Assembly: GCA_016933535.1 (NCBI GenBank)
Contig: JAFGAS010000074.1
Coordinates: 1 to 64,000, forward strand
Direction of reading: 5' to 3'
Length of the DNA: 64,000 bases
From: Candidatus Zymogenaceae bacterium
GTDB taxonomy: Bacteria; Desulfobacterota; Zymogenia; Zymogenales; Zymogenaceae
Part shown: positions 15,796 through 24,739 of the stretch, one piece after another
Position numbering within the stretch: position 1 is the stretch's first letter
How the letters are laid out: each line of letters starts with the position of its first letter
The notes under the pieces: generated by a model
Seen by the model: only the letters and a program-made list of their open reading frames with translations
Told to the model about the DNA's origin: nothing
The model's database searches: none
Position numbers and translations under genes: made by a program

Positions 15796-17130
15796 ATGAA
15801 AAAGCCGATGAAACTTCTCTTGATCGAAGACAATCCCGTCACCGTTCAGGTGATTAGAGATATGCTGTCTGCCGCTTATCCCGATACCTTTGAACTCGAA
15901 TGCAATACGCGGCTTGACACCGGCATAGAATCGCTGACCACGATCAGACCCGATGTGGTTATCCTGGACCTGAATCTCCCCGATTCTACGGGGGTTGACA
16001 CCGTGCTCGCCCTCATTAACCAAGCCCCCCACATTCCGATCGTAGTCTTAACCGCCATTGACGATGAAAAGATAGGCCTGGAGTCGGTCAAACGGGGCGC
16101 CCAGGACTACCTGATCAAAGGCGAGGTGACAAAAGAGCTCCTGGCTCGATCGCTGACCTATGCATTTGAAAGAAAACGGATGGAAGAAGAGCTCAAAAGC
16201 GCGCACGAGGGGTTTCAGGTCCTCCTGAAAGACCGAACGGCCGAGCTCTCACGCACAAATCGGGAGCTCCAGGAAGAGATCGCCGAAAAGAAAAAAACCG
16301 AGGAGAGGCTCCTCTCACTCCTCAAGGCGGTGGAGAGCATGCAGATCGGGGTGACGATTACCGATCTGGCCGGCAACATCGTCTACACCAATCCCTACGA
16401 GGCCGAAATACACGGGTATACGGTAGAGGAGTTGATCGGAAAACCGGCCCGGATATTCGCCGGGGCGTCGGCAGAAAAACCGATGACCGCAGAGAAGATC
16501 AAAACGATGAAGGGTTTTACCCGCGAGACCACGAATGTCAAGAAGGACGGCACGATCTTCCCGGTTAATCTGATCTCGGACGTCGTGAAAAACGAGAATG
16601 GACAGCCGATTTACATTGTATCGACATCGACCGACATCACCGAGCGTAAAAAGATGGAACAGGAACTCACCCGGCTTTCCATCACCGACGATCTCACGGG
16701 CCTGTTCAACCAGCGGCATTTTCGCCGGAAGCTCGACGATGAAATAAAGCGAGCCGGCCGCGCCGGCTCTCCGCTGACCCTGCTCATCTTCGATCTTGAC
16801 AGCTTCAAAAAGTATAACGACACGTACGGCCATCTGATGGGTGACGAAGTCCTGAGGGAAGTCGGCAGGATCACAAAAGGTGCAATCCGCTCCGGAGCCG
16901 ACTCCGCCTTTCGCTACGGGGGAGATGAATTTGCTATCATCCTTCCCTATACCGAACCGGAAAATGCCCATCAACTCGGGGTCCGTATCAACGAGCAGGT
17001 GGCCGCGTGTTTTCCCGAAATCGGCATCTCATTCGGGATCGCCCGCTTTGCGGACGACACCTCCCTCCAGGAATTAATCGACACCGCAGATAAAGCAATG
17101 TATCAGCACAAGGCGGGCAAACCGGCGTGA
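15796..17130 (+). CDS. Receiver-PAS-GGDEF response regulator (diguanylate cyclase)
   Basis: This 444-residue cytoplasmic protein would make cyclic di-GMP when its receiver is phosphorylated. Receiver: residues 5-125, acidic pair E11-D12, phospho-acceptor D58 (VVILDLNLPD), conserved Lys in LIKGE. A coiled-coil linker (about 128-176) precedes a PAS domain (about 178-290, ending in the DITERKKMEQEL connector). The GGDEF domain follows, with GGDEF at 375-379. The active-site motif is intact. The product-inhibition site RxxD is absent: the five residues before the spacer read R-S-G-A-D. The start has a weak SD. No partner kinase is adjacent. Confidence 0.92.
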   Translation: MKKPMKLLLIEDNPVTVQVIRDMLSAAYPDTFELECNTRLDTGIESLTTIRPDVVILDLNLPDSTGVDTVLALINQAPHIPIVVLTAIDDEKIGLESVKRGAQDYLIKGEVTKELLARSLTYAFERKRMEEELKSAHEGFQVLLKDRTAELSRTNRELQEEIAEKKKTEERLLSLLKAVESMQIGVTITDLAGNIVYTNPYEAEIHGYTVEELIGKPARIFAGASAEKPMTAEKIKTMKGFTRETTNVKKDGTIFPVNLISDVVKNENGQPIYIVSTSTDITERKKMEQELTRLSITDDLTGLFNQRHFRRKLDDEIKRAGRAGSPLTLLIFDLDSFKKYNDTYGHLMGDEVLREVGRITKGAIRSGADSAFRYGGDEFAIILPYTEPENAHQLGVRINEQVAACFPEIGISFGIARFADDTSLQELIDTADKAMYQHKAGKPA

Positions 17131-17145
17131 GCCCCCCCGGCCGAC

Positions 17146-17163
17146 GGTAACGGCGGCGTTACC
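17146..17163 (+). terminator. Small perfect hairpin after the diguanylate cyclase
   Basis: GGTAACG (17146-17152) pairs with CGTTACC (17157-17163) around a GCGG loop, 15 bp after the stop. No U-tract follows, so it is called terminator-like only. Confidence 0.35.
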
Positions 17164-17210
17164 GATCGAAATCGTCGGGCGCCAATCATAAGGGAAAGGA
17201 GGAACGACCG

Positions 17211-17957
17211 ATGATTAAGATCGTTCACGCAAACCAGCGGCATTTCTCTGACTTCGGATGGCTCAAGAGCCACTGGCTCTTTTCGTTTTCCGATTATTTT
17301 GACCCCGACAATATGCAGTTCGGCGCGCTGCGGGTCTTTAACGACGACATCGTTGGACCGGGCACAGGTTTCCCTACCCACCCGCACCGGGAGATGGAGA
17401 TAATCACCATAGTATTGACCGGCGCCGTCACTCACACCGACAACATGGGCAACAAAACGGTCATCAGGCAGGGCGACGTCCAGAGGATGTCGGCGGGAAT
17501 CGGGCTCACCCACAGCGAGTTCAATTACGAAACAGAGCCGGCCCATTTTTTTCAAATATGGATATATCCCGATAAACCGGGGCTTTCCCCCTCCTACGAC
17601 CAGAAGGGTTTTTTGCCGGAGGCATGGAAGAACCGCCTGATGCCCATGGCGTCCGGACAGGGACTGGACGGCGTGGTCTCGTTTCATACCGAAGCGACGA
17701 TCTATCGGGCCGACTTCGATCACAACCATACCATCACCTTCAAGACCGCCGACTCCCGCAGGCTTTTCCTCTACCTTTTTGCCGGGGCACTGGACGTAAA
17801 TGGAAAGCACCTCAGGCACAACGATCAGGCCCGAATAGACCTCGAGGAGACCGTTACGCTGACCGCCGCCGGAGACACGAGTTTCATCCTGATTGACGTA
17901 CCGTCGTGCAAGGGATGGGGATATGATAAAAAGACGCTGGCGGGCGCGCGGGCGTGA
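17211..17957 (+). CDS. Pirin family protein
   Basis: This 248-residue bicupin belongs to the pirin/YhhW group; some members have quercetin 2,3-dioxygenase activity. The N-terminal cupin carries the metal ligands in FPTHPHREMEIITIVLTG and VTHTDNMGN, with a further acidic/His segment GIGLTHSEFN. The C-terminal cupin lacks ligands, as usual. AAAGGAGG lies before the ATG. An intrinsic terminator at 18024-18049 follows. The physiological substrate is unknown; pirins often accompany redox stress functions. Confidence 0.9.
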   Translation: MIKIVHANQRHFSDFGWLKSHWLFSFSDYFDPDNMQFGALRVFNDDIVGPGTGFPTHPHREMEIITIVLTGAVTHTDNMGNKTVIRQGDVQRMSAGIGLTHSEFNYETEPAHFFQIWIYPDKPGLSPSYDQKGFLPEAWKNRLMPMASGQGLDGVVSFHTEATIYRADFDHNHTITFKTADSRRLFLYLFAGALDVNGKHLRHNDQARIDLEETVTLTAAGDTSFILIDVPSCKGWGYDKKTLAGARA

Positions 17958-17985
17958 TACCCGCCTCTGTCGCCCATAAATTTCC

Positions 17986-18013
17986 TTGATTTCCATAACC
18001 GACGTGCTATGAT
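17986..18013 (+). promoter_or_regulatory. Promoter directly before a terminator hairpin
   Basis: TTGATT (17986-17991) and TATGAT (18008-18013) are 16 bp apart. The predicted start (about 18020) lies only a few bases before the terminator at 18024-18049, so RNA from here would be attenuated unless the hairpin is bypassed. Confidence 0.5.
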
Positions 18014-18023
18014 ACCCACAATG

Positions 18024-18049
18024 CACCCGGGCAGGCCGGGTGTTTTTTT
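18024..18049 (+). terminator. Intrinsic terminator between pirin and EamA genes
   Basis: CACCCGG (18024-18030) and CCGGGTG (18036-18042) form a 7-bp GC-rich stem with a 5-nt loop, followed by seven T residues (18043-18049). Confidence 0.9.
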
Positions 18050-18103
18050 GTGCCCGCAAAGCATTACGCCTCCAACGGATATGGGAAAGACGTTAAAACG
18101 CTC

Positions 18104-18958
18104 ATGGACGACGCAAACCGGAAAAAAGCGCTGCTGCTGCTGATTGCCACGGCGATCCTCTGGAGCACGGGCGGCCTCCTGATCAAGTCGGTCAACTGGA
18201 ATCCCCTGGCGATTTCCGGGATGCGCAGCGCCATCGCCGCCGTTTTGATCCTCCTGTATATGCGTCGTCCCCGTTTTGTCTGGTCGGCCGCCCAGATCGG
18301 GGGTGCCGTTGCCTACGCGGCGACGGTTATCCTATTTGTCACGGCAACCAAACTGACGACGGCCGCAAACGCCATCCTCCTGCAGTACACGGGCCCGATC
18401 TGGGTGGCAATTTTCGGCAAGTCGTTCCTCGGCGAAAAGACGACCCGGACCGACTGGCTGATGATCGGCGCCGTCCTCGCCGGGATGGCCCTCTTCTTTC
18501 TGGACAAGCTCTCCTCCGGGGGGGTGGCGGGCAACATCGCGGCGATCGGCGCGGGACTGGCCTTCGGTTGGTTTATCCTGTTCATGCGCAAGCAGAAAGA
18601 CCAATCCACCCTTGAGACGCCGCTTCTGGGCAACATCATCGCCGCCGTTATCGGCATCCCCTTTATGTTCGGCTCGGCGCCCGAGCTGGCGGGCTGGGCT
18701 GCGCTTGCCGCTCTCGGAGTGGTGCAGCTGGGACTTTCCTATATCCTGTTTGCGGCGGCCGTAAAACACGCCTCGGCCCTCGATTCGATCCTCGTCCCAA
18801 CCATCGAACCTCTCCTGAACCCGATCTGGGTCTTTATCCTGATAGGGGAGCGCCCGGGACCGTGGGCGCTCGTCGGCGGCGCGATCGTGCTCGTATCCGT
18901 GACGGCACGCTCGATGTTAATGGCACGCCCCGGCACAGCCGTCCCGCTCCCGGATTAA
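18104..18958 (+). CDS. EamA/DMT superfamily transporter (first of tandem pair)
   Basis: This inner-membrane protein of about 284 residues has ten hydrophobic segments in two EamA repeats. Typical motifs are ILWSTGGLLIKSV, KLTTAANAILLQYTGPIW at the end of the first repeat and ALDSILVPTIEPLLNPIW at the end of the second. It probably exports a metabolite such as an amino acid; the substrate is unknown. The start ATG 18104 precedes the conserved N-terminus. A GTG at 18050 would fall on the terminator T-run and is rejected. The adjacent gene is a paralogue aligned without gaps over most of its length. Confidence 0.9.
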   Translation: MDDANRKKALLLLIATAILWSTGGLLIKSVNWNPLAISGMRSAIAAVLILLYMRRPRFVWSAAQIGGAVAYAATVILFVTATKLTTAANAILLQYTGPIWVAIFGKSFLGEKTTRTDWLMIGAVLAGMALFFLDKLSSGGVAGNIAAIGAGLAFGWFILFMRKQKDQSTLETPLLGNIIAAVIGIPFMFGSAPELAGWAALAALGVVQLGLSYILFAAAVKHASALDSILVPTIEPLLNPIWVFILIGERPGPWALVGGAIVLVSVTARSMLMARPGTAVPLPD

Positions 18959-18976
18959 GAGGAATCGACCGATACC

Positions 18977-19834
18977 ATGACCATCACGTCCCGCCAGCGA
19001 AAAAAAGCAGTCTTCATGCTGATTTGCGCGGCGCTGTTCTGGAGCACCGGCGGCCTCCTGATCAAATCGGTGACAATACATCCGATGGCCATCGCTGGCG
19101 TTCGCAGCGGCATTGCCTGCCTGGTTGTCCTGCTGTTCCTCGGACGGCCCCGCTTCACCTGGACGATCTCTCAGATAGGCGGGGCCCTTTCGTATGCCGC
19201 CACCGTTACGCTTTTTGTCTTTGCCACCAAGCTGACGACCGCCGCCAACGCCATCCTGCTCGAATATACGGCCCCGGTCTATATCGCACTTCTCGGATCG
19301 TGGTTTTTGAAAGAGCGGACGACGGCGGCCGACTGGCTCATGATCGGCGCCTGTCTGTTGGGAATGATCCTCTTCTTCATGGATTCACTGGCCCCCGGGC
19401 AACTGCTGGGCAACGTCTTCGGCATTCTGACTGGCCTCACCTTCGCGTTCCTGGCGGTCTTTTTGCGAAAACAGAAAAACACGTCAAACCTTGAGTCGAT
19501 CCTGCTCGGAAACGCCGTCGTTGCCGTCATCGGGATCCCCTTTCTGTCTCTGGGAATCCCGGACGCAAAAGACCTTTCGTGGCTGCTGCTCATGGGCACG
19601 CTGCAACTGGGTCTGCCCTACATCCTGTACGCGAAGGCAATAAAGCGGGTTACGGCCCTTGACTCTATCCTGATCCCGATCATTGAGCCGATTCTCAACC
19701 CGCTGTGGGTCTTTCTGTTGATCGGTGAGCGTCCCGGCCCGTGGGCGGTGGTCGGGGGAATCATCGTCCTTATGGCCGTCACGATTCGTTCGGTATTCAT
19801 CGTGCGGGAAAAGGTCCCCCCTCCCGTTGTCTGA
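18977..19834 (+). CDS. EamA/DMT superfamily transporter (second of tandem pair)
   Basis: This 285-residue ten-segment transporter is more than half identical by eye to the preceding gene. It shares WSTGGLLIKSV, TKLTTAANAILL, ALDSIL and LIGERPGPWA. The 18-bp gap and the AGAGGA spanning the upstream stop codon indicate one operon. The pair arose by tandem duplication and has diverged mostly in loops and in segments 4-6. Such pairs can act as homo- or hetero-dimers, which is not known here. The C-terminus ends shortly after the last segment. Confidence 0.9.
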   Translation: MTITSRQRKKAVFMLICAALFWSTGGLLIKSVTIHPMAIAGVRSGIACLVVLLFLGRPRFTWTISQIGGALSYAATVTLFVFATKLTTAANAILLEYTAPVYIALLGSWFLKERTTAADWLMIGACLLGMILFFMDSLAPGQLLGNVFGILTGLTFAFLAVFLRKQKNTSNLESILLGNAVVAVIGIPFLSLGIPDAKDLSWLLLMGTLQLGLPYILYAKAIKRVTALDSILIPIIEPILNPLWVFLLIGERPGPWAVVGGIIVLMAVTIRSVFIVREKVPPPVV

Positions 19835-19947
19835 TCCGCCGGGCCGATCATGATGATTATGACGACTATATTACGTCTTTACAAAACGGACAAATGATGA
19901 TATTTTTCTATACAATCTCAATGAGATAAATAAGGAGCCCGGCGTCA

Positions 19948-20658
19948 ATGAAATCCGAAGAAAATATGGTCAAGGATGATGGTGCTGCCAAGATCTCTCC
20001 CTATCACCGCAATCGTCCTTCTTATCATGATCAGAGCCTCGGCGAGGAAATTGCCAACGGTATAACCCACGGGATCGGGGCGGCGCTGTCCGTCGCGGGG
20101 CTGGTAATCCTCGTGGTCTTCGCCGCGCTCTACGGCGATGCCTGGCGGGTCGTCAGTTTTTCCATATACGGCGCCACCCTCGTTATCCTCTACCTTATCT
20201 CGACCCTCTATCACAGCTTCACCACCCCCCGGGTAAAGAGGCTTTTTCAGCTCTTCGACCACTGCTCAATCTACCTCCTTATTGCCGGCAGCTATACCCC
20301 GCTGACTCTTACGGTGTTGAGGGGCCCCTGGGGTTGGACACTCTTCGGCCTTATCTGGGGGCTGGCGATCACCGGCATCGTCCTCAAGGTATGGTTTGTC
20401 GGGAGATTCAATGTCTTCTCGGTCGTCCTCTATATCGCCATGGGGTGGCTGGTGGTAATCGCGTTAAAGCCGCTCTTCGCCCTCGTCGATCACGGCATGA
20501 TCATGTGGCTCATCATCGGCGGGCTCTCCTATACCCTGGGCGTAATATTTTACGCCGCCAAACGGATGCCCTACCACCATGCGATCTGGCACCTCTTCGT
20601 GCTGGGGGGCAGCATCTCCCACTATTTCGGCATCCTGCTGCACCTGTCGCGTGTTTGA
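19948..20658 (+). CDS. Hemolysin III family (PAQR-like) membrane protein
   Basis: This 236-residue protein has seven hydrophobic segments. The family's zinc-site residues are visible: GEEIANGITHGIGAALS with a His at the start, STLYHSF with a Ser and a His in the middle, and HHAIWHLFVLGGSISHYFG near the end. Bacterial members are membrane proteins of unclear function; hydrolase activity has been proposed for PAQR relatives. AAGGAG lies before the ATG. A TATACAAT element at about 19909-19916 may be the -10 box, with no clear -35. Confidence 0.9.
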   Translation: MKSEENMVKDDGAAKISPYHRNRPSYHDQSLGEEIANGITHGIGAALSVAGLVILVVFAALYGDAWRVVSFSIYGATLVILYLISTLYHSFTTPRVKRLFQLFDHCSIYLLIAGSYTPLTLTVLRGPWGWTLFGLIWGLAITGIVLKVWFVGRFNVFSVVLYIAMGWLVVIALKPLFALVDHGMIMWLIIGGLSYTLGVIFYAAKRMPYHHAIWHLFVLGGSISHYFGILLHLSRV

Positions 20659-20832
20659 GCACCGTTTGCGGCTGCGGCGGCCGGGCAAAGCCTTCTTGGC
20701 GGGATTGTCCCGGGGGTTAAGATAGTAGCTACTTCCAAGTAGGGTCTGAAGACGGCAGCCCCCCGTATACGCGGATAGTTGACGGCACACGGGGGGCAAA
20801 ATAACCGACAACGGGTGTTTCGGAAATCTCAC

Positions 20833-21249
20833 ATGAAGACTTACCGCAAAGAGCTTTTATTTGACGTCCCTACCCGGTGTGCCTTCATCAACGTCACGCC
20901 CCAGGTAAACCAGGCCCTTTCGGAGAGCGGAATCCGCGAAGGGTTGGTGCTGGTCAACGCCATGCATATCACCGCGTCGGTCTTCATCAACGACGATGAG
21001 GGGGGACTCCACCACGACTTTGAGCAGTGGCTCGAGGGGCTTGCGCCCCACGAGCCGGTCTCCCGGTACCGGCACAACGTGGGCGAGGACAACGCCGATG
21101 CCCACCTCAAGCGACAGGTGATGGGACGGGAGGTTGTCGTGGCGGTAACCGAGGGCAGGCTCGACTTCGGCCCCTGGGAGCAGATTTTCTACGGCGAGTT
21201 CGACGGAAGAAGGAAGAAACGAGTCCTCGTAAAAATCATCGGCGAATAA
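20833..21249 (+). CDS. yjbQ: YjbQ family protein
   Basis: This 138-residue protein belongs to the widespread YjbQ/UPF0047 family. Some members show weak thiamine-phosphate synthase activity and their true role is unsettled. Conserved features are [20 protein letters not shown], the histidine-containing [19 protein letters not shown] (with the invariant H-N and A-H), and [18 protein letters not shown] at the C-terminus. The start is ATG 20833; upstream in-frame sequence is not conserved. It is followed after 61 bp by the ferredoxin-nitroreductase gene on the same strand. Confidence 0.9.
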   Translation: MKTYRKELLFDVPTRCAFINVTPQVNQALSESGIREGLVLVNAMHITASVFINDDEGGLHHDFEQWLEGLAPHEPVSRYRHNVGEDNADAHLKRQVMGREVVVAVTEGRLDFGPWEQIFYGEFDGRRKKRVLVKIIGE

Positions 21250-21310
21250 CGGAACGAAAAAAATCGATGTCCGTATGGCAGTTTCCCAACCGTACGCGAA
21301 AGGAGTAAGC

Positions 21311-22147
21311 ATGAGCACGATATCAGTCGACGAGGGGCGCTGCATCCTCTGTGAGGCGTGCGTCGATACCTGTCCCGCCCATATCTTCTTTATCCAAAAC
21401 GATACCGTCCAGACGCACGACCAGGACTACTGCATCGCCTGCGGCCACTGTGTTGCTATCTGTCCCGAGGACGCGGTCATTCATTCCGGGCTGGACGCGG
21501 CCCAATTCATCCCGGCACCTCAGACGAGCGTCGCCCCGGACGTGCTGATCGATTTGCTCCGTTCGCGGCGCAGCTGCCGCTCCTGGCTCGACAGGGAGGT
21601 CCCAAAAGAGGCGCTGGACAGACTCATCGACACCGCCCGATACGCCCCCACCGGCCACAACGCCCAGAACGTCTCGTTCATCGTTGTCCGTCAGAAGGAG
21701 ACTATCAGAGAGCTTTCCGGGCTCGCGGCCGAGTTCTACGGGAACCTGGCCGACATGGTCGAAAAGGCGCCCGAGGGCTTCCCCCCCACCGTCCGGGATA
21801 TGGTGCACAGCTTCAGGCTGAACTACGAGTTTTTCAAGGCCGGTAAAGACCGTATCTTCCGCGGCGCGCCGGTCGTCTGTCTCACCCACGCCCCGGCCGA
21901 GAACCCTTCGTCTATAGACAACTGCCTCTACGCGGCGTTTCACATCGTGCTGACGGCCCACAGCATGGGCCTGGGAAGCTGCATCAACCGCTATTTTATC
22001 TCGGCGGCCGAATACGTGCCCGCCATCGGACAGGCGCTCGGCCTTCCGGAGGGCAACAAGCTCTACGGCTGCGTCGCTCTCGGGTGGCCGGCCTACCGGT
22101 TCGTGAAACTTCCCGCCCGCAACGAGCCGAGCGTCACGTTCATCTAA
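21311..22147 (+). CDS. Nitroreductase with N-terminal 2x[4Fe-4S] ferredoxin domain
   Basis: This 278-residue fusion protein has two cluster motifs at its N-terminus: C11-C14-C17-C21 and C41-C44-C47-C51, both CxxCxxCxxxCP. An FMN-binding nitroreductase domain follows from about residue 78 (LLRSRRSCRSW, RYAPTGHNAQNVSF, AAFHIVLTAHSMGLGSC). Electrons probably pass from ferredoxin clusters to FMN and then to an unknown acceptor. Such fusions are common in strict anaerobes. GAAAGGAG precedes the ATG at 21311. It may be co-transcribed with yjbQ. Confidence 0.92.
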   Translation: MSTISVDEGRCILCEACVDTCPAHIFFIQNDTVQTHDQDYCIACGHCVAICPEDAVIHSGLDAAQFIPAPQTSVAPDVLIDLLRSRRSCRSWLDREVPKEALDRLIDTARYAPTGHNAQNVSFIVVRQKETIRELSGLAAEFYGNLADMVEKAPEGFPPTVRDMVHSFRLNYEFFKAGKDRIFRGAPVVCLTHAPAENPSSIDNCLYAAFHIVLTAHSMGLGSCINRYFISAAEYVPAIGQALGLPEGNKLYGCVALGWPAYRFVKLPARNEPSVTFI

Positions 22148-22265
22148 CCCGACGGTAGACGACCTCCCGCCGCGTCACCCGGGCCGCCGTCCCGGACGCG
22201 GCGGCCCCAATCCACCCCGAATGCTTCCGATTGCCTTCGATATCGATTCCTGCGGCGGCGGCCGT

Positions 22266-23138
22266 CTACCGCGAACCCTTGAGAACAAATCCCTCGACGA
22301 GGTCGGCCACCATGCGGGCCCCCGTCTCGTTGAGATGGAGGTAGTCGGTCTCGAGCAGAAAACCGTTCTTCCGGGAGACGTCCGCAAAAGAGGCGCCCAA
22401 CAGGAAGTGCCGCGCGAACCCGGAATACATCGCCCATTCAAACGCCCCCTGGGTATACGGCGGGGCCGCATGGGGGTGATTTGCGAGATAGGCCGCCATC
22501 GCTTCGAAGAGCCCCAAGTATGAAACCCGTTCCTTTTCGGCCACGTCCCTGATAATCGCGTTATAGCGCTCGGACTGCCCAAAGGCGGCATCCGCCGGAT
22601 TCTCCCCGATGGGGGGGATAGAGAGTAGTGCGATATCGGCGTGCGTGGACTCCTTGAGCTTTTTGACGACCTGGGTCAGGTTTTCCCGGTACCACTGGTC
22701 CGTCGGCATCTGCGGGAGCTTCATCTCCTTGACTATTTTTTCTCCCTGCTCGGTGGTCAGGGCCCCGTGGGCGTCGTTGGTTCCGATGAAGATGGTCACA
22801 TAGTCGGGATCGCATGCAATGATCGGATCGATGCGCATCAGGACGTTATAGGCAAGCTCACCGTTTATCCCGGCGTTGACGACGTAAAAACCTTTTTTAC
22901 CGAGGTCGGCCGACAGCATATCGACGTAGTTTTCGCTTACCCTGCCGTGGGTGATGCTGTCGCCGACGCAGACCAGGACGTCGCCGGAAAAGCCCGGCTT
23001 TACCTCGGCGATAAACGCGCAGGGGTCGTTATCCGGTTTTTCCTGGGCCAGCCCATATACGTATCGATAAACGCCGACCGAAAGGCCGACAAGACAGACA
23101 ATAATGACGAGTAGAATAATCAACACCTTCTTTTTCAT
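22266..23138 (-). CDS. SGNH/GDSL hydrolase, membrane anchored
   Basis: This 290-residue esterase or lipase-like enzyme has one N-terminal hydrophobic helix (residues 4-25), so it is probably anchored facing the periplasm. All four family blocks are present: GDSIT with Ser61 (block I), a conserved Gly in VVNAGINGELA, IGTNDAH (block III) and DYLHLNETG with the catalytic Asp and His (block V). AGGAG and GGT precede the ATG. It is convergent with the nitroreductase gene. The substrate is unknown. Confidence 0.9.
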   Translation of the reverse strand: MKKKVLIILLVIIVCLVGLSVGVYRYVYGLAQEKPDNDPCAFIAEVKPGFSGDVLVCVGDSITHGRVSENYVDMLSADLGKKGFYVVNAGINGELAYNVLMRIDPIIACDPDYVTIFIGTNDAHGALTTEQGEKIVKEMKLPQMPTDQWYRENLTQVVKKLKESTHADIALLSIPPIGENPADAAFGQSERYNAIIRDVAEKERVSYLGLFEAMAAYLANHPHAAPPYTQGAFEWAMYSGFARHFLLGASFADVSRKNGFLLETDYLHLNETGARMVADLVEGFVLKGSR

Positions 23139-23338
23139 ACCTTTTCTCCTGTCTCGTTACGAGGATTGTCGTCCGATATCTTTTTTACCTTATACGAATT
23201 TACCCCACGGCGCAACAGATAATAGCATGAGGTTTCGGCGCCCTCGTTCGGCACAGACTTGAATGAGGGCAGGTGTTGTGATATATTATTAGAGTACTTT
23301 ACGCTATTTCCAGTTCGACTAAAAGCACGGATGCCCCG

Positions 23339-24451
23339 ATGCGAACAGACACACAAACGACGGTAGGAAAAAGGATCATCTCATTGGGGATACTGCTCGC
23401 CCTGTCCTATTGGCTCCTGGAATCATTTATCGAAGCCTACCTGTTTCACTCCAACTCGTTCGTATATGAGGTCCTGTCTCCACGGACGAATGAACTATGG
23501 ATGCGGATTGCCGTCATCGTCCTTATCCTGGCGTTTTCGGTCTACGCACACATTATGGTCACCAGGCACAGAAAGCTCGAGGAGCTCTGCCGGGTGACCG
23601 AACAAACCCAGCAATCGCTGCTCAATGCCACCACCGAGGGGGCGATCCTCCTTTCGCTGGACGGAACGATCAGCGCCATCAACGACAGGGCCGCCGAGGA
23701 CTTCGGCGCACAGGGGACCGGTATCATCGGGAAGAACATCTATGATCTTATGCCACCGGATGTCGCCTCGCGGAGACGCGCACACCACAAAATGGTTATT
23801 GAGACGAAGTGGCCGCTCCGATTTGAAGACGAACGGGAGGACGGGCGTTGGTTCGATATCAACATCTACCCGGTGATCGACGATGCCGGACAAGTGGTCC
23901 AGGTGGCAATATTCGGCAGGGAAATAACCGCAAGCAAGAAGATGGAGCGAGAGCTCACGAGGCTGTCTATTACCGACGACCTGACGGGCCTGTTGAACCA
24001 GCGCCATTTCATGGAAAAGATCGAACAGGAAGTGGAGCGGGCAAAACGAATGGGGTACCCTTTATGTCTGGTGATCCTTGACGTGGACGATTTCAAGGTC
24101 TATAACGACACGTACGGTCACCTCAAGGGCAACGAGATACTCAAGGGAATCGGTGAGATCGTCCGGCACTCCGTCAGAAAAGACGTGGACAGCGCCTATC
24201 GATTCGGGGGCGACGAATTTGCGCTGATCCTTCCCTATGCAGAAAGGGATAGAGCGCTTGAGATCATTGATCGTATTGGCGCACGAACGACCAGCGAATT
24301 GGACGGCGTGACGATCAGCGCCGGCGTCGCCCTCCTTACCGACGGCGTCACGGTCCATGACCTGATACATTCCGCGGACAAATCGATGTATAAGCAAAAA
24401 GGTCAGGCCATGAAACCCCGCACCCCCCATAATCGACGGAGCGGCAGGTAG
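23339..24451 (+). CDS. Membrane PAS-GGDEF diguanylate cyclase
   Basis: This 370-residue cyclase has two transmembrane helices (about residues 12-34 and 57-75) that enclose a short outside loop too small for a known sensor domain. A PAS domain follows (about 87-200), ending in a short connector, and then the GGDEF domain with GGDEF at 290-294. Its ITDDLTGLLNQRHF segment is nearly the same as in the receiver-PAS-GGDEF gene at 15796. As there, the RxxD inhibition site is missing (R-K-D-V-D). No SD is evident before the ATG. It would make cyclic di-GMP at the membrane. Confidence 0.9.
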   Translation: MRTDTQTTVGKRIISLGILLALSYWLLESFIEAYLFHSNSFVYEVLSPRTNELWMRIAVIVLILAFSVYAHIMVTRHRKLEELCRVTEQTQQSLLNATTEGAILLSLDGTISAINDRAAEDFGAQGTGIIGKNIYDLMPPDVASRRRAHHKMVIETKWPLRFEDEREDGRWFDINIYPVIDDAGQVVQVAIFGREITASKKMERELTRLSITDDLTGLLNQRHFMEKIEQEVERAKRMGYPLCLVILDVDDFKVYNDTYGHLKGNEILKGIGEIVRHSVRKDVDSAYRFGGDEFALILPYAERDRALEIIDRIGARTTSELDGVTISAGVALLTDGVTVHDLIHSADKSMYKQKGQAMKPRTPHNRRSGR

Positions 24452-24495
24452 AACAATTTCGTGATAATCATCACCACGATCGGGAGGTATTTCTC

Positions 24496-24689
24496 ATGGG
24501 TTCTTTCTCAAACAGGGTCGCGATTGTAACGGGCGGCGCCTCCGGTATCGGACGCGCCCCCTCTGTTATGAACTCGGCAAACGGGGCGCAACGGTCGTCG
24601 CCGCCGATATCGACGAGACGGGCGTTCAATCGACCGTCCGGACGATCATCGAATCGGGGGCCACGGCGTCGGCCTCCTTATTGGACTAA
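24496..24689 (+). pseudogene. Short-chain dehydrogenase/reductase remnant
   Basis: The remnant starts with ATG 24496 and the SDR nucleotide-binding motif TGGASGIG. After GRA the frame breaks in a run of five C at 24557-24561. Shifting the frame recovers YELGKRGATVVAADIDETG and VQSTVRTIIESGATAS, the expected next part of an SDR. It then stops at TAA 24687-24689, about 60 residues into a family of about 250. The catalytic Tyr and Lys are therefore absent. GGGAGG lies upstream of the ATG, so the front end was once a functional gene. Confidence 0.85.
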
Positions 24690-24739
24690 GCTCCTCAGTT
24701 GGCGACCGATATACTATTGCACCGGAGGGCCCTTTACGC

